The notes under the pieces were generated by a model. It saw only the letters and a list, made by a program, of their open reading frames with translations. It made no database searches and was not told the origin of the DNA. Below, one piece after another: positions 20,829-28,673 of a stretch of 64,000 nt of DNA (the first letter of the stretch is position 1; each line of letters begins with the position of its first letter). A program made the translations under genes and the position numbers. Origin of the DNA: DATAGF01 sp963834875 (lineage in GTDB: Bacteria > Actinomycetota > Thermoleophilia > Miltoncostaeales > Miltoncostaeaceae); contig CAWIDG010000027.1 in assembly GCA_963834875.1 (NCBI GenBank), forward strand, positions 62,001-126,000. The letters are read 5' to 3'.

Positions 20829-21405
20829 GTGGAGCACCGCGGCCGGCCCTGCGTGCACCCCGAGACGCGGGCCGAGTGGCGGCGGTGGCTCGCCGAGAAC
20901 CACGCGTCGAGCGACGGCGTCTGGCTCGTGTCCTGGAAGGTCGCGACCGGGCGACCGGTGATCCCCTACGAGGAGGTCGTGGAGGAGGCCCTGTGCGTGG
21001 GATGGATCGACAGCCGCGGGAACAGGCTCGACGACGAGCGCCACCTCCTGCTCGTCACCCCGCGCAAGCGGGGCAGCGGCTGGTCACGATCCAACAAGCA
21101 GCGGGTGGAGCGGCTCACCGCGGCGGGGCTCATGCGGCCCGCCGGGCTCGCCGCCGTCGCGGCCGCGGTGGCCGACGGCTCGTGGACCGCGCTCGACGCG
21201 GTGGAGGATCTCATCGAGCCCGACGAGCTGGCGGCGGCGCTCGACGCGGTGCCGGCGGCGCGGGAGAGCTGGGACGGCATTCAGCCCGTCCGCGCGCAAG
21301 GGCATCCTCCAGTGGATCGCCACCGCCAAGCGCCCGGAGACCCGTGCCAAACGGATCTCCGAGACCGTGCGCCTGGCGGCCGAGGGAAGGAGGGCGAACC
21401 AGTGA
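20829..21405 (+). CDS. YdeI/OmdA-family protein, frame broken once
   Basis: About 191 aa, similar to the YdeI (bacteriocin-protection, OmpD-associated) family: ETRAEWRRWLAENHASSDGVWLV at the start (20-residue core), EALCVGWIDSR in the middle, and the C-terminal SARKGILQWIATAKRPETR followed by basic residues. GTG at 20829 is the best start. The frame breaks at about 21283: GACGGCATTC should read GACGCATTC, giving SWDAFSPSARKG. Biochemical role of the family is not established. Downstream of the reductase by 7 bp. Confidence 0.8.
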
Positions 21406-21425
21406 GGGTGGCGACCCCGCCCCGC

Positions 21426-21911
21426 TCAGGCTGGGGCCACCCCGAGGATCTCGCGAAGCTTGGTGAGCATGGCCTGCTCGCCCTCGCTGACCCGCGTGGC
21501 CCCGATCCCCATGAAGCCGCCCTCCTTGGCGGCGTCGGCCGTGGCCTGAGCGGAGTCGATCAGCCACTGCCGGAAGGCACCGGCCTCCTCCGGGGTCGCC
21601 TTCGCCGTGAGGATCTCGTTCACCTTCCGGAGCTCCTCGGCGATCTGATCGCGGGCCGTCGCGCCCTTGAGGTCCATCTCCTTCATGACGTTGTGGCGCT
21701 GCTGCTGCTGGGCCAGCGCGTCCTGCGAGACGGCGACCAGGAGCTCCTGGTCGCCCGGCGGCGTCCCCGCCGCCCGCAGCGCGGCGATGCTCTCCTTGGA
21801 CATCTCGATCGGCCCGCCGGGGTCCGAGAGCGAGACCGCGAACCCGGCCACGGTCGGCGCACGGCGCAGCGCCGCCCACTCCTCCTCGGTGTAGTCGGCC
21901 TTCGTGGTCAT
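21426..21911 (-). CDS. Conserved-looking hypothetical protein
   Basis: 161 aa, intact, mostly helical and charged, starting MTTKADYTEEEWAALRRAP. It has a hydrophobic turn (VAGFAVSLSDPGGP), then a Gln-rich helix (DALAQQQQRHNV) and a Gly-rich segment (KEGGFMGIGATRVSEGEQ). No signal peptide or membrane helix. ATG with GGAGGG 4-5 nt upstream; its start overlaps the stop of the upstream zinc-ribbon gene (ATGA), so the two are co-translated. Family not recognised. Confidence 0.75.
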   Translation of the reverse strand: MTTKADYTEEEWAALRRAPTVAGFAVSLSDPGGPIEMSKESIAALRAAGTPPGDQELLVAVSQDALAQQQQRHNVMKEMDLKGATARDQIAEELRKVNEILTAKATPEEAGAFRQWLIDSAQATADAAKEGGFMGIGATRVSEGEQAMLTKLREILGVAPA

Positions 21912-22120
21912 GTGCCCTCCTTGGTCGGACCACGGACGGGGCCGGACCGGCCGGCCGGCCGGCCGGGAGCCGCCGCGTGGTCGGCGTCGAGGTCGCAGGC
22001 GGCGATGACGCGCGACGCGTGGACGAAGACCCCGGGAGCGCGCCCGGGCTTGATCGGCTCGCCGCACTCGCCGCAGCGGAGCCGCGGTCCCACCGGCTGC
22101 CGTTCAACGCCCATGGTCAT
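21908..22120 (-). CDS. Small zinc-ribbon-like protein
   Basis: 70 aa. A CGEC pair (RCGECGEPIKPGRAPG) is followed by a histidine and a further cysteine (FVHASRVIAACDLDADH), a spacing resembling small treble-clef or zinc-ribbon proteins that bind one metal. The tail is Pro/Gly rich. ATG at 22118-22120 with GGGAG 5 nt upstream. Coupled by ATGA to the following hypothetical gene. Function unknown; metal binding is an inference from the Cys/His pattern. Confidence 0.65.
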   Translation of the reverse strand: MTMGVERQPVGPRLRCGECGEPIKPGRAPGVFVHASRVIAACDLDADHAAAPGRPAGRSGPVRGPTKEGT

Positions 22121-22184
22121 CGCGCTCCCGCGATCGTGGCTTCCCCGCGACGCTATCAGGGGCGGGCGGCGCGGACAGCGGCAC

Positions 22185-22221
22185 GAAAACGCCCCGAGCC
22201 CTGGATCAGGGCTCGGGGCGG
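22185..22221 (-). terminator. Rho-independent terminator of ssrA
   Basis: Perfect 11-bp stem (gccccgagccc / gggctcggggc at 22191-22219) with a 7-nt loop, followed in the minus direction by GTTTTC. It begins about 15 nt past the mature tmRNA 3' end, so it almost certainly ends the ssrA transcript. Confidence 0.9.
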
Positions 22222-22233
22222 ACCTGCGTGCAG

Positions 22234-22599
22234 TGGACCCGGCCGGCACTGCCCCGGCGTCCGAAAGCGTTCCCACATCAGCTTCTCCGAGCGCAGTCGG
22301 CGGTGAGCGTCTCGCGGGGGGCGTCACCGTCGACCAACCGCTCCCCCGCCAGGCACTCCTGCGATCTCGCCCGACGACCGAGTGCCGCTGCCGCCAAGCC
22401 AGGGCCGCTGACTGACACCGGTGATCTCCCTCACGACCCGAAGGGAGGCCGATGGCTCTCAGTACTGCTGTTTAGGCAGCGAGAGCGAGCTTGGGAGAGT
22501 TCTCCGCAGCTCCATTGGTTCCCGGTTGTTGACGCGGTCCTCCGGGTCCGCGGCTCGCTTACCGATGCGGTACCGCTCCGTCGAAACTGGATCGGGCCC
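22234..22599 (-). ncRNA. ssrA: tmRNA (transfer-messenger RNA)
   Basis: 366-nt gene. The 5' end GGGCCCG (22593-22599) pairs over 7 bp (one G-U) with CGGGTCC at 22235-22241, followed by discriminator A; CCA is not encoded. The 5' part has the typical GTTTCGACGG. The tag frame ends ...AENSPKLALAA then TAA at 22472-22474, a standard C-terminal degradation tag. A T-arm is present at 22242-22258, with the unusual loop GGCAGTG. Together with SmpB (28182-28673) it rescues stalled ribosomes. A strong terminator follows. Confidence 0.93.
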
Positions 22600-22604
22600 G
22601 TGTT

Positions 22605-22640
22605 CCCCACGAGGGTAGCACCGCCCCGGGCTACGATCAG
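22605..22640 (-). promoter_or_regulatory. Putative ssrA promoter
   Basis: TACCCT (complement of 22612-22617) lies about 12 nt before the mature 5' end and 17 nt after CTGATC (complement of 22635-22640). Spacing is ideal for a sigma-70-type promoter, but the -35 match is weak. It abuts the start of lutA on the other strand. Confidence 0.4.
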
Positions 22641-22643
22641 CCG

Positions 22644-23358
22644 GTGCGCGCCCTGCTGATGAGGACCTGCCTGGCGGACCTCGTGGCGCCCTCGGTGGCC
22701 CGGGCGGCGGCGGCGGTGCTCCGGCGGGCGGGCGTCGAGGTGGTCGTCCCCCGGGGGCAGACCTGCTGCGGCCAGCCCGCATGGAGCGCGGGCCACCCCG
22801 ACCAGGCGCGGCCGGTCGCCCGTCGGGCGCTCCGGGCCTTCCGCGGGCGACGACCCGGTGGTCGTCCCGTCGGGGTCGTGCGCGGCGATGGTCCGCCACG
22901 GCTACCCGGAGCTCTTCGCCGGCCGGCCGGAGGAGGGCGAGGCGCGGGCCATGGCCGAGCGCACGCTGGAGCTGTCCCAGTTCATCGCCCGCGAGGGCCT
23001 GGCGGTCGGGCCGGCCGGCGGGGCGGGCGGCTCGGTGACCTACCACGACTCGTGCCACATGCTGCGCATCCTCGGCGAGCGCGAGAGCGCCCGCGCCGCG
23101 CTGGCGCAGGTCGGCGGCCTGGAGCTGCGCGAGATGGACGGCACCGAGGTCTGCTGCGGCTTCGGCGGGACCTTCAGCGTCAGCTTCCCCGAGGTCTCGG
23201 GCCGCCTGGGCGAGGAGAAGGCCCGCAACGCCGCGGCGACGGGCGCGGACGAGCTGGTGGCCTGCGACGTCTCCTGCCTGCTGCACATCGCCGGCCGGGC
23301 CCGGCGCACGGGGATCCCGCTGCGGGTGCGCCACCTCGCCGAGGTCCTGGCGGGGTGA
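22644..23358 (+). CDS. lutA: L-lactate oxidation Fe-S oxidoreductase LutA/LldE, frame broken once
   Basis: About 237 aa. Contains the two cysteine-rich CCG motifs of the family, QTCCGQPAWSAGH near the N-terminus and EVCCGFGGTFS near the C-terminus, which bind a heterodisulfide-reductase-like cluster. Works with LutB and LutC, the next two genes, as the LldEFG lactate dehydrogenase that feeds electrons from L-lactate to the respiratory chain. GTG at 22644. The frame breaks at about 22845: CGCGGGCGACGAC has one G too many; repair gives AFRGDDPVVVPSGSC. Overlaps lutB by GTGA. Confidence 0.92.
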
Positions 23359-24760
23359 GCGCGGCGCCCGGCGGCCGGCCGGTCGTCTACCCCGACGCCG
23401 ACGCGCCGCTGCGCGAGCGCACGCGCGACGCGCTCGCCGACGCCGAGCTGGGCGGCAACCTGCGCGCCGCCGCGGCGAGCTGGGCGGCCGGGCGCGAGCG
23501 CATGGTGCGCGACCACGGCTTCGGCGAGATGCGGGCCCGGGCGCGGGAGATCCGCCGCGGCAACATCGCCCGCCTGCCGGAGCTGCTCGAGCGGCTCGAG
23601 CGGCGGGTGACCGAGGCCGGCGGCGTCGTGGCCCGGGTCGGCGACGCCGAGTCCGCCTGCCGCTACGTGACCGACCTGGCCGCCGCCCGCGGCGCGCGCC
23701 TGGTGGCCAAGTCGAAGTCGATGGCCACCGAGGAGATCAAGCTCAACGAGGCGCTCGAGGAGGCGGGGCTGCGCGTGGTGGAGACCGACCTGGGCGAGTG
23801 GATCCTGCAGCTCGCCGGCCAGCACCCCAGCCACATCGTCGCCCCGGCGGTCCACCTCAACAAGGAGCAGGTGCGCGAGCTGTTCGCGGCCGAGAGCGGC
23901 GAGGACGCTGCCCTCGGGGCGCGAGGCGCTGGTCGCCCACGCGCGCCGGCGCCTGCGCGAGGTGTTCGCCGACGCCGACATCGGCGTGTCCGGCGTCAAC
24001 CTCGCCGTCGCCGAGACCGGGACGCTCTGCGTGGTGGAGAACGAGGGCAACATCCGCCTGGTCAGCGCCCTGCCCCGCATCCACGTCGCCGTGATGGGCA
24101 TGGAGCGCGTGGTCGCCGACTGGGACGAGGCGGCGCACATCCTGCAGATCCTCCCGATGGCGGCCATCGGCGACGACGCGGCCGGCTACGTCAACCTGAT
24201 CACGGGGCCGCGGCGCGCAGGACGAGGCCGACGGGCCGGAGGAGCTCCACCTGCTCATCCTCGACGGTGGCCGCTCGGCGCTGAGGGGCACGGACGTGGA
24301 GGAGGTGCTCGACTGCATCCGCTGCGGCGCGTGCCTCTACTCGTGCCCGATGTGGCGCACTGTGGGCGGCCAGGCCTACGGGTCGCCCTACTCGGGGCCG
24401 ATCGGGGCGGTCATCACGCCGCTCCTGGAGGGCATGCGGGGCGAGCGATCGAGCGAGCTGCCCTTCTTGTCGTCGATCTGCGGCTCCTGCCACGAGGCCT
24501 GCCCGGTCGGCATCCCGCTGCACGACCTGCTGGTGCGGGTGCGCGGGCGCGCCGCGACCGCCGCCCACCGGCGCGACCGCTGGCGCTTCCGCCTGTGGAG
24601 CCGGGCCTGGAGCTCGCCGCTCGGCTACGGCGCCACCCGCATCGCCGGGCGGCTGGGCCTGCGGCTGCTCGGCCGCCGCGGCTGGGTGCGCCGCCTGCCC
24701 GGCCCCGGGGGCGACTGGACCTCCCAGCGCGACCTGCCCACGCGGTGGCCGCCCCGCTGA
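23355..24760 (+). CDS. lutB: L-lactate oxidation iron-sulfur protein LutB/LldF, frame broken twice
   Basis: About 467 aa. An N-terminal LUD domain (VAKSKSMATEEIKLNEALEE; ETDLGEWILQLAGQHPSH) is followed by a ferredoxin-type region with CIRCGACLYSCP and CGSCHEACPVG, binding two 4Fe-4S clusters. GTG start at 23355-23357 overlaps the lutA stop. Breaks lie near 23905 (extra T in GACGCTGCCC) and 24215 (extra G in CGCGCAGG); both repairs give expected family sequence (SGREALVAHARRR and GPEELHLLILDGGR). The C-terminus overlaps the lutC start by 16 bp. Confidence 0.92.
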
Positions 24761-25327
24761 CCTCCCTCGCCGAGGACCTGCTCGAGGCCCTGGCGCGCCG
24801 CCGCGCCACCGGAGTCGTGGTGACCGCCGCCGCCGCGGCGCGCGCGGCGGCCGCGGCCGCCGACGACTGGGGCGCCGAGCGGGCGCTCCTGGCCGACGAC
24901 CCGGTGCTCGACGAGCTGGGGGTGGGCGAGGCGCTGGGCCGCGACGGCCGCGAGGTGCTGCGCTGGCCCGAGGGCCGCGGCGGTGGCTGGCGCGAGCTGC
25001 TCGGCCTCGAGGGCCCCGAGCTGACGGTCGGCGTCACCGTGCCGGCGCTCGCGGTGGCCGAGCGCGGGACGCTGGTGCTGGAGACCGGGCCCGGGCCACG
25101 GGCGCTCGATCGACGTCGTGAGCATGTACCACCTCGCGGTGCTGCCGGCCTCGCGGCTGCGGGCGACCCTGGCCGAGGCCCTGACCGAGACCTACGCCGG
25201 CGGGCGGGCGCCGTCGGCGGTCTCCCTGGTCTCGGCGCCGAGCCGGACCTCCGACATCGAGAAGATCTCCACCCTCGGCGCCCACGGCGCCAAGGGCCTG
25301 CACGTGATCGTGGTCGAGGACCGCTAG
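24745..25327 (+). CDS. lutC: L-lactate oxidation protein LutC/LldG (LUD domain), frame broken once
   Basis: About 193 aa LUD-domain protein, third member of the lactate oxidation complex. Ala-rich N-terminus, then VGVTVPALAVAERGTLVLETGPG, SIDVVSMYHLAVLPASRL and the C-terminal SRTSDIEKISTLGAHGAKG typical of the family. GTG at 24745-24747. One extra G near 25095 (GGGCCCGGGCC) breaks the frame; repair gives ETGPGHGRSIDVV. Ends 89 bp before the convergent DUF4242 gene, with a strong hairpin between them. Confidence 0.9.
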
Positions 25328-25380
25328 CCCGAGGGCAAACGAGAGGGCAGGCTCGTGAGACGCTGGGGACGGACTCGCAG

Positions 25381-25413
25381 AGGCGTTACCGCCGTCGGCG
25401 AGACGGCGGCGCC
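25381..25413. terminator. Intergenic hairpin between convergent lutC and DUF4242 gene
   Basis: AGGCG-TTA-CCGCCGTC-GGCGA-GACGGCGG-CGCCT: an 8-bp inner stem extended by a 5-bp outer stem. It lies between two convergent genes and has no T-run on either side, so a bidirectional terminator or transcript-end stabiliser is the likely role. Confidence 0.5.
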
Positions 25414-25416
25414 TGG

Positions 25417-25713
25417 TCACGCCCTCGCGAGATCGGGGTCGGGGCGCACGATCACGGTGTCCACCACGGGGACGATCTCGTCCACCGGCAGATCGGCGGC
25501 CGCGGCGTGCCGGCGGATCGCATCCGGGTCCGTGGCCTGGTAGATGCAGACGGTGCCGACCGACCCGTCCTCCTCGCCGAGCGCGTAGCTGCGGATCCAG
25601 CGGACCTCGTTGGGCATCTGCTCATCGCCGACCTGGGCCGAGCGCCTCGCCGCCTGCTCGAGGTCCTCGGGCGTTCTCCAGCCGCGCCGGCGCAGGATCG
25701 CGTAGGTGTGCAT
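25417..25713 (-). CDS. DUF4242 (SCO4226-like) small protein
   Basis: 98 aa, intact. Ferredoxin-like alpha/beta fold inferred from the pattern ending VCIYQATDPDAIRRHAAAADLPVDEIVPV, which matches the DUF4242 family; the Streptomyces member SCO4226 was reported to bind nickel. ATG at 25711-25713 with GGAGG upstream. It lies 72 bp downstream of the BTAD regulator gene on the same strand, and may be co-transcribed with it. Metal binding here is inference only. Confidence 0.8.
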   Translation of the reverse strand: MHTYAILRRRGWRTPEDLEQAARRSAQVGDEQMPNEVRWIRSYALGEEDGSVGTVCIYQATDPDAIRRHAAAADLPVDEIVPVVDTVIVRPDPDLARA

Positions 25714-25785
25714 AGTGTCCTCCCTCCAGGATGGTCGTCGCGCGGACGACGCTACGTCCATGACCTTCCCGAGACCTTCCCGCGC

Positions 25786-27690
25786 TCAGACCATCCCGGC
25801 GAGCCGTGCCTCGACTCGTTGGGCGTCGAGGCGCCGCTCGTTCCGGGCGAACGCGTCGCCCGCCGCACGCAGGCGCGCTCGCGCCTCCCCGCGTTCGCCG
25901 CGCGCCCAGGCAAGCTCGCCGCGCGCCTCGTCGATCGCCGCCGGCCAGGGGCCGCCGCGCCACAGGGGCGCCGCTGCCTCCGCCGCCGACACCAGCGCGG
26001 CCGCACGATCGGGCTCCGCGGCACGAGCGGCCGCGATCCCTGCGGCGACGCGGAATGCCATGCCGCAGAAGGCGCAGACGAGCTCCTCCCCACGGAGGTC
26101 GGCCTCGGCGTCCTCCAGCCGCCGGCGCCCGAGCTCGGGATCGTCGCTCGCCCGCAGGAGGGCGGCGTACGCGAGCGGCTGGAGGTGGGCGCTGAGCGGC
26201 GACCAGCGGGCGATGACCAGCGCGTCCGCGAGCAGCGCGTCGCCCTCGCCGGCCTCGCCACGGGCGCGCGCGGCTTCCCCGAGCCGCAGGCTCGCCAGGG
26301 CTTCGGCGGACACGGCGCCGAGCTCGCGGCTCAGCCGCACCGCCTCGCGGAGCCGCTCGTCGGCCTCGTCGGTCCGGACGGCGATCAACGCGGCCTCGCC
26401 CAGGATCGTCGCCGCGAAGGCCTGTGCGCGACGCGCGCCGGACCGGACCGCCTTGGCGTGGAGCGCCTCGGCGACCGTCCGGATGCGCTCGAGCGGATCG
26501 CCGCTGGTCAGCACGTACTCGGCGACGCACAGGTGACCGTCGAAGAGCATGTCGGCAAGGTCGGGAGCGCGGAGCGATGCATCAAGACCTCCCTGCAGCG
26601 CCGTCGGCCAGGCGCCGGTGCTGTGGGCCACCATCGCCTGGATCTGGACGGCGGTGCGGGCCTCCCGGCCAAGGCCGGCCGCGACGGACAGCGGCTGGGC
26701 TTTGGCGGCCGCCCGACGTGCCCCCTCCACGTCGCCGCGAAACCACGCGGCGGCTGCCTGGGCCAGCAGGAGTGCCGCCCGCTCGACGTCTGAGCGCGGC
26801 GCCAGGAGAGCGAGCGTGGCCTGTGCGGCGCCCGGGTCGCCGCCGGCGAGCTGCGCCCAGGCCTGACGAATGCGGAGGGCCATGCCCTCGGGACCCGCGG
26901 CCGCCGCCGCCTCCGCGTAGGCCGCCGGGGCACCGCGGTCCCCGATCGCCATCATCAGGTCGGCGCGGGTCGCCAGGAGCTCGCGCGCGCTCGGCGAGCG
27001 GCGCCTGCGCCAGCGCCAACTCGACCGCGGCCAGCGCGTTGTCGAACGCCGCGCCCCCCGCGATGCGAGCGTGGAGGGCAAGCGTCTCCACGCTCGGCCG
27101 GAGTCCGAGCTCCTCGAGCGCCGCGCTCAGCCGCTCGAAGGCGCGCAGCGCGCCGGGTCGGTCTCCGGCGGCAAGCCGCGTGAGCATCACCGCTCGCTGA
27201 GCGGGCTCGTCGGCCGGTTCCGCGTCCGCGAGCTCCTCCCAACGGCCGGCCTTGCGAAGGCCATCGAGGTACCGCGCGCGAAGGGCGGCCCGCCGCTCCT
27301 CCGTCCACGGTGCGTAACGGTCGTCGGGGAGCAGCTCCCCGAGGTAGAGCGCCGGATCGCCCGACGTCTCGAACCGCTCCACGTCGGTCTCTACGCGAGC
27401 CTCGGGCGCCAGCATCACCTGGCCGTCGCGCAGCACCACCGCGCCCGGGCGACCGAGCGCCCGGCGACCGTGGTGCGCCGCCTTGTGGAGGTTGGCCAGC
27501 CCCGCCTCGACGCCGAGCCGAGGCCAGAGCTCCTCGAGCACGCGGTCGCGTGCCAGTCGGTGGCCCGGCGCGAGCGCCAGCAGCTTCACGAGATCCCTGG
27601 AGCGCCCGTGCGTCCACGCGGCCGCCGGCACGGGGTCGCCGTCCACGCGCACCTGAAGCGGCCCAGGAGGCAGACCTCGACGCGTTCCAT
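25786..27690 (-). CDS. BTAD/SARP-like transcriptional regulator with TPR region, frame broken twice
   Basis: About 634 aa. An N-terminal winged-helix OmpR-like DNA-binding domain (VCLLGRFQVRVDGDPVPAAAW; 20-residue core GRSRDLVKLLALAPGHRLAR) precedes a bacterial transcriptional activator domain (RYLDGLRKAGRWEELADAEP and RAFERLSAALEELGLRPS), then a long Ala-rich helical-repeat region with no visible ATPase. Such proteins activate nearby or antibiotic-type genes. ATG at 27688-27690. Breaks: about 27663 (missing C, CTTCAGG for CTTCCAGG) and about 27000 (one extra base). Its probable companion is the DUF4242 gene downstream. Inducer unknown. Confidence 0.82.
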
Positions 27691-28181
27691 CGCGTCATCA
27701 TCATCATCGCCGTGGCCGGGCGTGAACAAGAGGCGCCGTGTCGCCCTTCCGCCAGCGTCGCGGCATCGCGGTCGCTGACGGCGGCCGCGCCGCCGCCGCC
27801 CGCGTCAGCCCGTCCAGGGCCGGGCGACGAAGCCCAAGGCGTCGAAGCGGGTGCGCCCGAAGGTACCGGGGCCCGGCCACCCTTCGAGCGACGGGGAGTC
27901 CTCAGGAGCGGCCGCCGGCGGGCGAGACCGGAATGTCGAGCCGGTGCTCGGCGGCGCCGTCGACCGGCCCGATGCCGTCCGCGCCCGGCGCCAGGAGACA
28001 GCTGCGGGGCGGCCTCGGTTCGGGGAGCGGCCGCCCTCGCCTCCCGGTCCCTCTCGGCCTACGCCTGGGGGTCGGGGTCGAGGATGCGCGCGCGGACGCG
28101 CGGCGCGCCCGATCGCGACGGGGAGTCGAGTTCGGGCTCGAGGGGACGATCGCCGGCCTCGCCGCCCCGCGGGCCGCATCC
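27691..28181. other. 490-bp gap without a confident gene
   Basis: Lies between the BTAD gene start and the smpB stop. Several short open stretches exist on the minus strand (ending at 27902 and near 28056) with protein-like composition, but none has a start, ribosome site or recognisable family. A 19-bp piece at 27984-28002 recurs at 63521-63541. It may be the remains of a decayed gene. Confidence 0.4.
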
Positions 28182-28673
28182 CTAGCGGCGGCGCACGGCC
28201 TTCACCGCCCGGTCGGCCTCGCGGCGGGCGTCGCGCTCGGCGATCGTGCGCCGCTTGTCGTAGAGGGTCTTGCCGCGCCCGAGCCCCAGCTCGAGCTTGG
28301 CGCGGCCCTCCTTGAAGTAGAGGCGCAGCGGCACGAGGCTCAGCCCCTTCTCGGCCAGGTCGGACGCCAGGCGCTCGATCTCGCGCTTGTGGAGCAGCAG
28401 CTTCCGCGTCTGGCGGGGATCGTGGCCGCCGTGACCGGCGTTGTCGTACTCGGAGATGTGGGCGCCCACGAGCCACGCCTCGCCGCCGCGGATCTGAACG
28501 TAGGCATCGGTGATCGTCGCGCCGCGCTCGCGCAGGCCCTTGACCTCGGTGCCCTGCAGCACGATGCCGGCCTCGAGGCGCTCGAGGATCTGGTACTCGT
28601 GGAGGGCGCGGCGGTTACGCGCGACGTCGCGAAAGCGCTCGCCGGCGGCGCCCACCTTCTTGCGAGGAGACAT
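28182..28673 (-). CDS. smpB: SsrA-binding protein SmpB
   Basis: 163 aa, intact. Escorts tmRNA to stalled ribosomes. The OB-fold core is clear: NRRALHEYQILERLEAGIVL, GTEVKGLRERGATITDAYV and HISEYDNAGHGGHDPRQTRK, with a basic C-terminal tail (AVRRR) that enters the mRNA channel. ATG at 28671-28673. The upstream rnr gene ends 59 bp inside it, so the two are tightly coupled. RNase R is itself recruited by tmRNA-SmpB, so the adjacency fits a trans-translation/mRNA-decay unit. ssrA lies about 5.6 kb to the left. Confidence 0.96.
   Translation of the reverse strand: MSPRKKVGAAGERFRDVARNRRALHEYQILERLEAGIVLQGTEVKGLRERGATITDAYVQIRGGEAWLVGAHISEYDNAGHGGHDPRQTRKLLLHKREIERLASDLAEKGLSLVPLRLYFKEGRAKLELGLGRGKTLYDKRRTIAERDARREADRAVKAVRRR

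Noticed and set aside
22431..22796. Minus-strand open frame overlapping ssrA
   Set aside because: It runs through the tmRNA body and promoter; the RNA gene explains the sequence fully.
27984..28002. 19-bp match CCCGGCGCCAGGAGACAGC shared with 63521-63541 by the integrase tail
   Set aside because: A match this short is close to what chance gives in 64 kb of G+C-rich DNA, and no further integrase text surrounds 27984. I cannot call a second remnant.
27805..28181. Possible small minus-strand gene after smpB
   Set aside because: Protein-like fragments occur in different frames, but no start codon with a ribosome site and no family match could be found.
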